In this document: positions 16,495-25,017 of the stretch, piece after piece
How the letters are laid out: every line of letters begins with the position of its first letter
Position numbering within the stretch: the first letter of the stretch is position 1
Assembly (NCBI GenBank): GCA_009784935.1
Contig: WQXI01000004.1
Coordinates: 62,001-126,000 of the forward strand
Source: Treponema sp.
Lineage (GTDB): Bacteria; Spirochaetota; Spirochaetia; Treponematales; Breznakiellaceae
DNA: 64,000 bases
Direction of reading: 5' to 3'
Made by a program: the position numbers and the translations under genes
The notes under the pieces: model-generated
What the model was told of the DNA's origin: nothing
Database searches by the model: none
What the model saw: the letters and a program-made list of their open reading frames with translations, nothing else

Positions 16495-18852
16495 TTACGG
16501 CAAATAAGCATTCAAAACCGGTGCATTCGTTCCAAAGATAGCAAGGCAAGCCCGTGCTGCGGCAAGAGTATCATTTGTAATATCTGCGCCATCTATGGTC
16601 GTTGTAGTCTTATTAGGATTCCAAGTTCCATTTAATGTAACAATCATATTGCTTCGCGCATAATTATTTTGAAGTATACCCAATGATGGAGAAATTCGTC
16701 CAATCATTATGCCATTTGCAGCAGTAATACTTTCGTGCAATGCTACACAGTTTTCAACTCTTCCCAATGATGTTGTATTCCATCCAACAATTCCACCAAC
16801 ATTGCTGGATCCATTTATAAATCCGGTAACAAAACAATTTTGTACTCTACCCCTATTTAGTCCAACAATACCGCCAACATATTGTCCGCCAGTAATATTT
16901 ACATTAACTAGTCCAAGGTTTCTTACTGTACCGGTTTCTCCAAGAACTGTAAACATTCCTTGATCCTCTTCTGTATTGGAAAATATTAAACCACTTAACA
17001 CATTTCCGTTCCCATCAAATTCACCTGTAAATTCACCAGGTATTGGAATCCAGTCATTGTTTAACCCAAAACTTGCAATTAATTTATAATAAGCGCTTAG
17101 CGTCCATGCAGAGTATGTACCAGTACCTCTGCCAACTTGCCGCAATTCAGCTTCGTTAGTAACATAAAATGGATTATTTATCGTGCCAAGAGGTGTAATA
17201 TGCAACTCGCCGGCATTATTTGTCGTATTCAAAATTATTGTATGCGTAGCAGCTATAGAACGGGTAGGTTCAACTGTACCAACTGCTACAAAGTTTCTTG
17301 GAGTAAATCTCGCCAAATCTCCCTCTAGCAGAGTATAACCACCGCTGCCCTGTATTACAGTATTACCTACCCAGTAACTTACAACGCTACTCATAACATT
17401 AATACTACCCCTTAAATCAAGGGAATTTACAGTACCCGAATAAGTATCAATAATATTAATTCTTGAACAAACTGAACTACTACTTGCGATTAAAGTTAAA
17501 ACTCCAATATTGGCTGTGCCTGATAAATATAAAGAACTATATACATTGACACACAACTCATTATTTATATTTCCACCGCTTAAATTAAAAACAGCATTTC
17601 CGTCTAAAAATACACCGCTTCCAAGCAGAGCAAAATTTAAACTAATGGTACCATTTGTCATATTAAAAGTTCCGTTTTGATCTACATAAACACCGCCGCC
17701 ATTCATTACTGCATCATTTGTTTGAATAAGTCCGCCATTCATAGTTAAAGTACCGCTGTTAACAAACACTCCGCCGCCGTTTGCTGCCTCATTTCCTAAT
17801 ATGCTACCGTTGTCTATAATAAATGTACCGCCGTTAACAAATACGCCGCCGCCGTTGCCGCTGTTTTTATTATGATTAATTGCTCCGGTAGACAAAGTTA
17901 AAGTACCGCCAGAGTTTATCTGTACCAATGCTGCATTGTTGTTATCTATTCCAAACAGAAAAACATTTGTGTTAAGCGTAAGATTTACACCATCTGTAAT
18001 TGTAAAGAGGCTTCCCGGACTTAAAAGCTGTACTGTTGCCGGACTAAAACCGCTTGCAAGAGAGAATGAAATATCTGATCCATTGGGGAAAGGTCTCGTA
18101 TAAGGCGCAAGAGAGTAAGTGAGAGGATTAGCAAGAGTAACAGTATAATCACCCGCTGTCGTGATTGAATCCAATGCTGTTTTTAGATCAGAAAACGGAA
18201 CATTAGAAGTGCCATGTGTTGGACTAGTAACCCAAACTGTCGGCTCAGGTGTAAAAGTTAAACTCACAGGAATTGTAACAGTAATATCACTGCCGTTTGT
18301 TATCGTTACAGTTGCTGTGTATGTTCCAATTGCGAGACCGGGCAGCACACCGACAATAATGTCATAGCTCTGTCCCGGAAGTAAACTTTGTAAACTACTA
18401 GTAGAAACTGTAAAAGCGTCCGTTGGCGACAAGGAAATTGTTAAATTGCCTGTACTAGAATCACCTATATTCTCAACTGTTACTGCTTGCAACGGCACAG
18501 AATAACCAACCTCTAAAGAACCAAACACAACACTGTTCTGACTCAAACTTATCCCGTAACTCACCCAGTCAGCATACAAAGTCATGCTGCCTACTGGAGG
18601 AATGTCAAAGTCCCATTCATCGCCGTCTTTGTCGAGCCAGTGGGTAAATAAAAAATTTGCTCTTGCAGGATCTGCGGGTTTTGTTATTCTGTCGCCTCTA
18701 AGCAAAACCTGATTAGAAACAGAACTGCCGCCGCCTGTGTCAAAACTTATTATCCTTAAATCTAAAAGCTGCTCCATCCAAACGTTGGGACACGAAACAA
18801 TCAAAAAAGAAAAAATTAAAACTACCGCCGCAGGCGCTAATTTTTTTATCAA
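16495..18852 (-). CDS. Large beta-helix/GLUG surface lipoprotein with InlB-type repeat
   Basis: This 785-residue protein has a lipoprotein signal (lipobox LIVSC, Cys21) and an InlB-type B-repeat (about 32-94). A choice-of-anchor/ASH-like immunoglobulin module covers about 95-205. A beta-helix of Gly-Gly-Val-Phe-Val-Asn units covers about 290-450. Near the C-terminus two GLUG motifs occur (GGIVGLNRGRVQNCFVTG and GGIVGWN...RVENC). These folds are typical of secreted adhesins. It overlaps the small OMP gene by 4 bases, so it is the last gene of the OMP / FecR-LysM / cyclase transcription unit. Its N-terminus is nearly identical to that of 11417-13321, suggesting recombination. Confidence 0.83.
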   Translation of the reverse strand: MIKKLAPAAVVLIFSFLIVSCPNVWMEQLLDLRIISFDTGGGSSVSNQVLLRGDRITKPADPARANFLFTHWLDKDGDEWDFDIPPVGSMTLYADWVSYGISLSQNSVVFGSLEVGYSVPLQAVTVENIGDSSTGNLTISLSPTDAFTVSTSSLQSLLPGQSYDIIVGVLPGLAIGTYTATVTITNGSDITVTIPVSLTFTPEPTVWVTSPTHGTSNVPFSDLKTALDSITTAGDYTVTLANPLTYSLAPYTRPFPNGSDISFSLASGFSPATVQLLSPGSLFTITDGVNLTLNTNVFLFGIDNNNAALVQINSGGTLTLSTGAINHNKNSGNGGGVFVNGGTFIIDNGSILGNEAANGGGVFVNSGTLTMNGGLIQTNDAVMNGGGVYVDQNGTFNMTNGTISLNFALLGSGVFLDGNAVFNLSGGNINNELCVNVYSSLYLSGTANIGVLTLIASSSSVCSRINIIDTYSGTVNSLDLRGSINVMSSVVSYWVGNTVIQGSGGYTLLEGDLARFTPRNFVAVGTVEPTRSIAATHTIILNTTNNAGELHITPLGTINNPFYVTNEAELRQVGRGTGTYSAWTLSAYYKLIASFGLNNDWIPIPGEFTGEFDGNGNVLSGLIFSNTEEDQGMFTVLGETGTVRNLGLVNVNITGGQYVGGIVGLNRGRVQNCFVTGFINGSSNVGGIVGWNTTSLGRVENCVALHESITAANGIMIGRISPSLGILQNNYARSNMIVTLNGTWNPNKTTTTIDGADITNDTLAAARACLAIFGTNAPVLNAYLP

Positions 18853-19322
18853 AATCTCACTCCTGCAAAAACTCCAATACCTGCAAAAAACGGGAACCCT
18901 CCGCGGACTGCCGCTTCTGCAAAAAACTTTTCGGCAAAATTAAAACGCCATCCAAAACACAGACTCGCAGAAAAAGTTCCCGCATACGAAGGAACCGAAA
19001 CCTCTCCGGTACGGTTAAACAGAGCAGGTCCGCCCATCAATTGAACAAAGGGACCTTCATAACTTTCCATGCCAAAAATATAAATTCTAAAAAAGATATT
19101 TAATTCCAAAGTATTGATTACTTCTCCGATAAAAAAATACGAAAGTTTTAATCCAATTGCAGAACCTGTTCCGTATCCTATCGATAAACTTCCGCTGTAT
19201 GCAGGATATGAGTAATCAAAAAAAGCCGCGTCAACGCCCGCGCTCATCCAAAAGTCTTCGTTTGCATAAGCGAAAAGAACGGGCATTAGTAAAAGCAGCG
19301 CAAATAAATGAATCTTTTTCAT
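18849..19322 (-). CDS. Small outer-membrane beta-barrel-like protein (cassette 2)
   Basis: This 157-residue protein has a signal peptide (MKKIHLFALLLLMPVLFAYA) and a body of alternating strands. Gly and aromatic residues are frequent (LSIGYGTGSAIGLKLSYFF, ASLCFGWRFNF) and it ends in GVFAGVRF with a terminal Phe, as in small 8-strand barrels. The start at 19322 is chosen because it begins the signal peptide and lies 7 bases after a consensus -10; the frame could begin 9 bases earlier. It follows the FecR-LysM gene after 32 bases and overlaps the lipoprotein gene by 4 bases. Confidence 0.7.
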   Translation of the reverse strand: MKKIHLFALLLLMPVLFAYANEDFWMSAGVDAAFFDYSYPAYSGSLSIGYGTGSAIGLKLSYFFIGEVINTLELNIFFRIYIFGMESYEGPFVQLMGGPALFNRTGEVSVPSYAGTFSASLCFGWRFNFAEKFFAEAAVRGGFPFFAGIGVFAGVRF

Positions 19323-19329
19323 TAATCTC

Positions 19330-19358
19330 AATATACTTTATAGTACCGATAACTTCAA
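19330..19358 (-). promoter_or_regulatory. Internal promoter before the small OMP gene
   Basis: Minus strand: TTGAAG (19358-19353), which overlaps the stop codon of the FecR-LysM gene, a 17-base spacer, and TATATT (19335-19330), 7 bases before the ATG at 19322. It would give the OMP and lipoprotein genes independent, leaderless expression. Confidence 0.55.
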
Positions 19359-20848
19359 GGAATCAAAAAGACTTGCCCGGGGTATATTAGATCAGGATTA
19401 GTTATATTGTTTGCCTGAGCGATTCTGCTCCATTCCATCGGATCTCCGTAAAATTGCCTCGAAATCCGTCCAAGGGTATCACCGCGCTGTACGGTGTATG
19501 GGTGTCCGCCAGTTATATTCGGTCTGTTAGGAATTGTTACAGGTTCCGGTCTTATCCCGACAACTGACAAAGCACTGCCGGCTCTTGCTCTTTCTATCGC
19601 AGCTTCCGGAATCACAACCGCAGTTTCGGCTGTTACAGTCTCGCTTGTTTGTTCGATCCTAAATGAACCTGTCCGCGAAAAAGTTGATTCGCCATGGTAT
19701 ACTGCTTGATACACTGGTTTTACGCGCCAATACCATGTCCCTTCTCTTAGATCAGATAAAACCAAAGAAGGCGCTGTTGTCTGCCTCGAAATCCGCGGCT
19801 GCGAAAAATCAGGCGTTTCGTTTATTTCTACAAGGTAACGAAAAACTTCCTGTCTTCCTGCCCACTGAAACCGTATCTGAGGAAGGCTTCCCTGATTCTG
19901 AAATCTGTAAACGCTGTCAATAACAGGGCTTATGAGTTCGGGTCCTGATGACTCAATTATTGCAAAAAATCCGCGCCTTAAAACTGTATCTCCGTAAACA
20001 AGCCGCCAATGCCACTGACCTGCGTCAAAAGCCGCCTGCGCAGAATTATCCGTACGATTCTCTCTGTGAACAATTCTGGAAAAATTAGAATTATCCGAAA
20101 CTTCCAGACGCAGGATTTCTCCCGGTTCAATATTTACTCTGCTCCAAATAAAGTTTACATTGTATCTCTCTTGAGTATGTTTTAGATAACGCGCATTTGA
20201 TTGAGGGTGTGTTACAATTACAGAAGACACTCTTCTTTCTTCGCCCCTAGTGTCCAATGCAATCATCGAACCTTCTGTTATTTCTCTCGTTTGCCCTTCT
20301 CTGATAATTTCTGCGGCGCCTTCATTAACTTGAATAGAAATGCCGTCTTCTCCGGCAGCGGCGTCAAGCACTGTACCGGATGTTGTCTGTACTTGGCTTC
20401 CCATTAAATCCAGCATAATACCCTGACTGTCTGCGCCGGATGTTACGCTTATGTTTCCTTCTCTTAGTTCTACGCCAAAAACTCCAAGACCGTCTGTAAT
20501 ATTCGCTATTCTTATAATAGAATTTTCGCCGAGGAAAATTTCGTTATTTGCAATATTAATAGCGGCAGACGAAACATCTGCGGCGCGGATTAAATCGCCG
20601 GGATAGACAGGCGAATTAATAAAAATCCTGTCCCACAAAACGCGGTCGTCATGGCGGCGCTGAACAACATTGTTTCTTAATGTAATAAATCCGACGGGGT
20701 CAGAGTTTTGCATATCAAGACTCTGCAGCAAATTCTGCCGAAACAGATAAAGCCCAAAAATCGCTGTGCAGGAAAAAACTACAATAATGGCAACATCAAT
20801 AAAACGTAATTTACTGGTTGGATATGGTGTTGGGGTTTTTTCGCTCAT
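19355..20848 (-). CDS. FecR-domain membrane protein with C-terminal LysM (cassette 2)
   Basis: This 497-residue protein has a short cytoplasmic N-terminus, one membrane anchor (about 17-37) and a FecR-like domain (about 50-200; GFITLRNNVVQRRHDDRVLW and LGENSIIRI). Two fibronectin-like modules follow (WHWRLVYGD; WYWRVKPVY). A C-terminal LysM domain (about 452-497; YTVQRGDTLGRISRQFYG and LIYPGQVFLIP) completes it. LysM binds peptidoglycan, so the protein likely spans from the inner membrane to the cell wall. It lies 9 bases after the cyclase gene. Together they suggest a wall-linked signal input to cAMP synthesis; this link is inferred. Confidence 0.85.
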   Translation of the reverse strand: MSEKTPTPYPTSKLRFIDVAIIVVFSCTAIFGLYLFRQNLLQSLDMQNSDPVGFITLRNNVVQRRHDDRVLWDRIFINSPVYPGDLIRAADVSSAAINIANNEIFLGENSIIRIANITDGLGVFGVELREGNISVTSGADSQGIMLDLMGSQVQTTSGTVLDAAAGEDGISIQVNEGAAEIIREGQTREITEGSMIALDTRGEERRVSSVIVTHPQSNARYLKHTQERYNVNFIWSRVNIEPGEILRLEVSDNSNFSRIVHRENRTDNSAQAAFDAGQWHWRLVYGDTVLRRGFFAIIESSGPELISPVIDSVYRFQNQGSLPQIRFQWAGRQEVFRYLVEINETPDFSQPRISRQTTAPSLVLSDLREGTWYWRVKPVYQAVYHGESTFSRTGSFRIEQTSETVTAETAVVIPEAAIERARAGSALSVVGIRPEPVTIPNRPNITGGHPYTVQRGDTLGRISRQFYGDPMEWSRIAQANNITNPDLIYPGQVFLIP

Positions 20849-20857
20849 TCCGTCCGC

Positions 20858-22735
20858 CTATCTCTTATCAGTAAAAATATATTTTGGTTCTATCGAATTA
20901 GTATCCAGCTTAAGATTAGAAGGCTCTTCTACACGAAGCACCCGCCGCAGCCTTGTGATCGATTTGGGTCCTTTAGGATTTTTTGCAAAGTTAATAACTG
21001 CAAATATTCTAACCGGCTTGGATTTTCCTTTTACTTTTACAGAAGGCATTTCTACCGTTACGAATCTTCTTCTAACAAGTTTCCATGTGTTTTCTGCAAT
21101 TAAAATATCAGTGCCAAATCCTTTACAAAGCGATTCGACACGAGAGGCGAGATTTACAGGATCGCCGATAGCTGTATATTCCATGCGTCTGTCACTGCCG
21201 AGCTGGCCTGCGGTAACTGTACCTGTATTAATGCCAATGCCGATTTTTATGCGCGGGTTTTCCGGATTTTCTTTTGTGCGCCCTTTATTAAGCCTTTTAA
21301 GAGCAGTGCGCATATACAATGCGGCTTTGACACAATTGTATGCATCCTTTCTCGTACTGCCGGTTGTAAAGGCAGTGCCCCAGTGCGCCATAAGCGCGTC
21401 GCCGATAAATTTATCTACAACGCCGCCTGTTTTTTCTACGCACTCGATCATCTGGGTAAAATATTCATTTAACCAGTGGACAATTTTATCAGAGGCTTCG
21501 TTATTAAAAATATTTGTAAAAGTTTCTGAGATAGAAGTAAACTCGCGTATATCCGAGAAAAAGATTGTAGCTTTTTTTGGAAATCCGCCCGGCTTGATCT
21601 CGCCGCGCATTGCTCTAACCGCGATGTCGCGGTTTGTAAATCTGCCAAAGATATGCAGAGCTTTGCACATACGATGAAACGAAGCTGTTAAAACGCCTAT
21701 CTCATCTCTGGTTTTTGGTTTAAGCGAGATTTCGAAAATACCGCTTTCTATGTCATGCGCGGCAATAGCCAAAGATTTTAGCGGTATAGAAATACTTTTT
21801 GCAAAGAACCAGATTAATATAATAGAAATACTCAATACTGTTATTGTAAGAAAAATATTCCGCAGTGTAGTTGCATCGATATTTTCAAAGACCTTATCGT
21901 ATTCGACATTGGTAATTACAGTTGCTCCTGCAGTTTTTAGCTTGGTAAATGCGCCAAAATAACGGATTCCGTCTTCGCCGGTATGAAGCCTAGCCGACTC
22001 ATCTTCCTGCCTGTCCCTAATATACTTTACAAAACTGCTGTCTGCGGTATTTACAATACGCTGTATCATATCGATATCCGCGTGTATCATAATGTCGCCG
22101 TTATCATTAATTAAATATGACTGGTTTACGCCCTTGCTAAAAAAATTGTGAAGGTCGGCAGTTGAGAATAAAACACATGCTCCGCCGCCTGCCCACGGAA
22201 AAAACATAGCCAGTAATGGAGTTCCAAAAAACGGCGCAGCATTAACAAAAACTGTTTCTCCGGCATCCGCTCTTCTTAAAACCGAAATATACCCGTCACG
22301 GAACAACTGCACAGACCCCAGCGGATCTAAAATCCTTGCGCCGAAAAATTCATTATTAATGAAAATTTCCTGCTGTCCGCTGCCGCTAAAAAATACAGAA
22401 GCGTAATTAGGGTTACGTTCAAAAAAGTAATCGATAGTATCCTGAACAAAATTATTTTGAGCAGCGGATGTTCCGGCGGTTGTTATTGTCCTTATAAGAG
22501 TTACAGAATTAGAATAGACATTTTCAAAATGGGATTCTGCCGCCATAGCAGTACGGCGGTTAATTTCCATGTTATTTTCTTCTGCCAATACCCGCAAATC
22601 GCCGCGGATAAGCAAAGAAGCAAGCGCAATAATGGAACCAAGAGAAAATAGTACAATAAAGGTAATGATGATTATAAGTTTCGCGCCGATAGAAAACCGG
22701 ACTTTAATTAACGCATTATTGTCTTTTTTTGCCAT
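20858..22735 (-). CDS. Membrane-bound class III adenylate cyclase (cassette 2)
   Basis: This 625-residue paralogue of 9255-11285 has TM1 about 20-44, an extracytoplasmic sensor about 45-290, TM2 about 294-313, HAMP to about 365, and a cyclase domain about 385-580. Catalytic residues are complete: Asp395 and Asp446 for metal, Lys442 and Asp525 for adenine selection, Asn528 and Arg532. A cAMP product is therefore expected. The ATG is preceded by a run of seven G (22747-22741) that forms the Shine-Dalgarno, and a strong promoter ends just upstream. It is first in an operon with the FecR-LysM, OMP and lipoprotein genes. Confidence 0.93.
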   Translation of the reverse strand: MAKKDNNALIKVRFSIGAKLIIIITFIVLFSLGSIIALASLLIRGDLRVLAEENNMEINRRTAMAAESHFENVYSNSVTLIRTITTAGTSAAQNNFVQDTIDYFFERNPNYASVFFSGSGQQEIFINNEFFGARILDPLGSVQLFRDGYISVLRRADAGETVFVNAAPFFGTPLLAMFFPWAGGGACVLFSTADLHNFFSKGVNQSYLINDNGDIMIHADIDMIQRIVNTADSSFVKYIRDRQEDESARLHTGEDGIRYFGAFTKLKTAGATVITNVEYDKVFENIDATTLRNIFLTITVLSISIILIWFFAKSISIPLKSLAIAAHDIESGIFEISLKPKTRDEIGVLTASFHRMCKALHIFGRFTNRDIAVRAMRGEIKPGGFPKKATIFFSDIREFTSISETFTNIFNNEASDKIVHWLNEYFTQMIECVEKTGGVVDKFIGDALMAHWGTAFTTGSTRKDAYNCVKAALYMRTALKRLNKGRTKENPENPRIKIGIGINTGTVTAGQLGSDRRMEYTAIGDPVNLASRVESLCKGFGTDILIAENTWKLVRRRFVTVEMPSVKVKGKSKPVRIFAVINFAKNPKGPKSITRLRRVLRVEEPSNLKLDTNSIEPKYIFTDKR

Positions 22736-22740
22736 GGTCT

Positions 22741-22747
22741 CCCCCCC
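22741..22747 (-). promoter_or_regulatory. Seven-G run acting as ribosome binding site
   Basis: On the minus strand the mRNA reads ATGGGGGGGAGACCATGG. The G run lies 6 bases before the cyclase ATG and about at the predicted transcription start. An upstream ATG (22749) is out of frame with seven G but would be in frame with eight. Confidence 0.6.
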
Positions 22748-22755
22748 ATGGCAAA

Positions 22756-22784
22756 ATTATAACATAAATGATAATTTAACGCAA
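22756..22784 (-). promoter_or_regulatory. Promoter of adenylate cyclase cassette 2
   Basis: Minus strand: TTGCGT (22784-22779), 17-base spacer, TATAAT (22761-22756). The expected transcription start is near 22749, immediately upstream of the G run. Confidence 0.78.
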
Positions 22785-22800
22785 TTAGCCAAGCCGCCTG

Positions 22801-23196
22801 TTAGAGAAGCCGGCTAAGCTGCCTATATGCCGATTCCGCAAGTCCAAAACTGGCGTTTTTGGTAAAATCTTTGGCATATTCATCGTAAAGCATATCTTCG
22901 TACATTTTGCCTGCAAAGCTTTCATCTACAAGACCGGATTTCTGCACAGTATTCCGCATGCTAGTTAAAAGATTTTTGACTAGGAAAGTCTCCAGTTCAA
23001 GGCAAAGCTGATAAAGTTTGTCGTCTTTATCGATCCCTTGGCTGTCCCGGCTGCCGTGAGGATTAAATTCATCAGCATTGGACATTCTTTGCGCTGTTCT
23101 TTTTATAACATCTTCAAAGCTCTCAGAACCGCGGTTTACAGACGGAGAAGTAAGACGGTAATCATCTGCATTAAATCCAAATCCTGCTATTTCCAT
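22801..23196 (-). CDS. flgJ: FlgJ-type flagellar rod-binding protein (no muramidase domain)
   Basis: The 131-residue protein consists of an N-terminal linker and the rod-binding domain of FlgJ (about 65-128; LETFLVKNLLTSMRNTV, FAGKMYEDMLYDEYAKDF and FGLAESAYRQL). The domain caps the growing rod in the periplasm. Enterobacterial FlgJ adds a peptidoglycan hydrolase domain, which is absent here as in many other bacteria. It starts 5 bases after flgG, with no flgH or flgI between, which fits spirochaete flagella that lack the L and P rings. Confidence 0.88.
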   Translation of the reverse strand: MEIAGFGFNADDYRLTSPSVNRGSESFEDVIKRTAQRMSNADEFNPHGSRDSQGIDKDDKLYQLCLELETFLVKNLLTSMRNTVQKSGLVDESFAGKMYEDMLYDEYAKDFTKNASFGLAESAYRQLSRLL

Positions 23197-23201
23197 CTAA
23201 A

Positions 23202-24002
23202 TTACCTCTTAAGCGTTGTTGCAGTACCAAGCATACTATCGCTTGTCTGAATCGTGCGCGAATTAAACTCATAGGCGCGCTGAGCGACAATCAAATTAAC
23301 CATTTCCTGTACTATCTGAACATTGGACATTTCTAAAAATTTATGATGAAGAAGACCCATTCCTTCGTAACCGGGAATTCCGGGAATCGCGTCGCCGGAT
23401 GCTTGAGATACTTTAAACAAATTTTCACCGATTGCAGAAAGACCTACAGGGTTAGGAAAACGGTAAAGTTCAAGCTGTCCCACATCAACTTCTACTATAT
23501 CGCCGTCTCTTGGAACCTTTACGCTTACTCTTCCGGATTTAGTTACACTAATCGAATCAACCAAAAATAATTCCGGCATAATAATATCAGGTATAAGCCA
23601 GTAACCGTTGCTGGTTACCATGCGCCCGTCAGAGTCTATTTTAAAGTTACCGTTACGTGTATATGCAAGAGAGCCGTCATACATCTGTACTCTAAAGAAA
23701 CCTTCGCCTTCAATCGCTAAGTCTGTAGAAACATCTGTAGCCTGAAGCGATCCTTGCAGGAAAACCCTTTGGGTGTCGGCAAGTTTTACGCCATGCCCCA
23801 TCTGAATACCGACAGGAGTAACTGTGTCTTCTGTGGCAGGTGTGCCTGCAGTTCTGATTGTTTGATAGAGAAGATCTTCAAAATCCGCGCGCTGCTTTTT
23901 ATAGCCATGCGTATTTACGTTTGCAAGGTTATTGGATATAACGTCAATATTTGCCTGCTGTCCTATCATGCCGGAAGCTCCGGTCCATAAACTTCTTACC
24001 AT
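23202..24002 (-). CDS. flgG: Flagellar distal rod protein FlgG
   Basis: The 266-residue protein has the N-terminal rod signature (LWTGASGMIGQQANIDVISNN and LANVNTHGYKK). The centre is the FlgG D1-type fold (GEGFFRV, AYTRNGNFKID). It ends with the C-terminal helix (EMVNLIVAQRAYEFNSRTIQTSDSMLGTATTLKR). Full family length and no defects. It forms the distal rod of the flagellar basal body. A GGAGAAG Shine-Dalgarno precedes the ATG. It is followed by flgJ and preceded by a related rod gene, separated by a cluster of perfect palindromes. Confidence 0.93.
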   Translation of the reverse strand: MVRSLWTGASGMIGQQANIDVISNNLANVNTHGYKKQRADFEDLLYQTIRTAGTPATEDTVTPVGIQMGHGVKLADTQRVFLQGSLQATDVSTDLAIEGEGFFRVQMYDGSLAYTRNGNFKIDSDGRMVTSNGYWLIPDIIMPELFLVDSISVTKSGRVSVKVPRDGDIVEVDVGQLELYRFPNPVGLSAIGENLFKVSQASGDAIPGIPGYEGMGLLHHKFLEMSNVQIVQEMVNLIVAQRAYEFNSRTIQTSDSMLGTATTLKR

Positions 24003-24018
24003 TTTCTTCTCCTTTTGT

Positions 24019-24129
24019 GCTAATTAAAAACTTCAGTTTTTAATTAGCTTCTCTAATTTAAGGAAAAAGCAGCTTTAGCTGGTTTTTCCAAAGGTTAATT
24101 TCAAACCTAACCGAGGTTTGAAATTAACC
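24019..24129. repeat. Three tandem palindromes between flgF-type and flgG
   Basis: Three near-perfect hairpins follow one another: 24019-24048 (gctaattaaaaact arms), 24062-24089 (ggaaaaa-cagct arms) and 24093-24129 (ggttaatttcaaacct arms). The last covers the stop codon of the upstream rod gene. They could act as transcription attenuators or mRNA stabilisers; no T tract follows on the minus strand. Confidence 0.8.
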
Positions 24130-24975
24130 AAATTTAGTTACTTGATTTATTAAAGTACCCAGCATTGCTTCTTCTGTCTGGATTACTTTTTGATTCGCTT
24201 CATAAGCGCGGTTTACTTCGATCATTTGCACCATTTCTAATACAGGGTCTACGTTAGAAGATTCTAAAAAACCCTGTAAAACTTTTGGCCGTCTTTCGTC
24301 AGTGATTTCGATTGGAGGACCCGATGTTTGACTCTGACGGTAAAGTGATAAGCCTTGTTTTTCCAGATAGCGTTCAAGTTCAAATTCTACTATTCTTAAT
24401 CTATCAAGCAGAACAGGTTCTTCCCATTCATTGGCTCGCCTTGATACCATTACTGTGGGATCATCGGGATAGATCGCATTAATCCAAACATTACCTTCTG
24501 CGTCAACTTTAAAATTATTTTCTCTTACGCTAATCGGACCGTTTTCGCCGAGTAGGGGGTATCCGTCTTTTGTTAAAAGAAAGCCTTCTTTACCAAGAAT
24601 AAACGAGCCGTTTCTTGTATAACGTTCGCCGTACGGAGTGGCAACAACAAAAAATCCATTGCCTTCCAGCATAAGATCAAAATCGCTTTGGGTTTCTTTA
24701 GGTGAGCCCTGAGTAAAAACAGTAAATGATTCATTTAATTCTACACCTGTTCCCATTCTTCCAATAATGGGGGCAGCATCGCCGGAACCAAAGGGGTGTT
24801 TATATACCCCATCGTCTTCCATTCGCCGCAGGAGCAGTTCAGGGAAAGCTTTTAAAGATACCTGATCTCTTTTATAACCGTCTGTATCTACGTTTGCCAG
24901 ATTGTTGGCTACAGCGTCAAGCCGCCATTGCTGTGCTCTCATGCCGGAAGCGCCGGTATATATTCCTCGTACCAT
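24124..24975 (-). CDS. Flagellar rod protein of the FlgF/FlgG type (FlhO-like)
   Basis: The 283-residue protein shares the rod signature of FlgG (IYTGASGMRAQQWRLDAVANN, LANVDTDGYKRDQ), the central GNGFFVVATPYGERYTRNGSF, and the C-terminal helix MIEVNRAYEANQKVIQTEEAMLGTLINQVTKF. It is slightly longer than FlgG (266 aa) and lies upstream of it. By position it is the proximal rod protein (FlgF or FlhO equivalent). Sequence alone does not separate these names. No clear Shine-Dalgarno is visible. Confidence 0.88.
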   Translation of the reverse strand: MVRGIYTGASGMRAQQWRLDAVANNLANVDTDGYKRDQVSLKAFPELLLRRMEDDGVYKHPFGSGDAAPIIGRMGTGVELNESFTVFTQGSPKETQSDFDLMLEGNGFFVVATPYGERYTRNGSFILGKEGFLLTKDGYPLLGENGPISVRENNFKVDAEGNVWINAIYPDDPTVMVSRRANEWEEPVLLDRLRIVEFELERYLEKQGLSLYRQSQTSGPPIEITDERRPKVLQGFLESSNVDPVLEMVQMIEVNRAYEANQKVIQTEEAMLGTLINQVTKFG

Positions 24976-25017
24976 GCTTAGATTTTCGGCGTTTTATTTG
25001 AGCGTCTAAAGAGGGGT

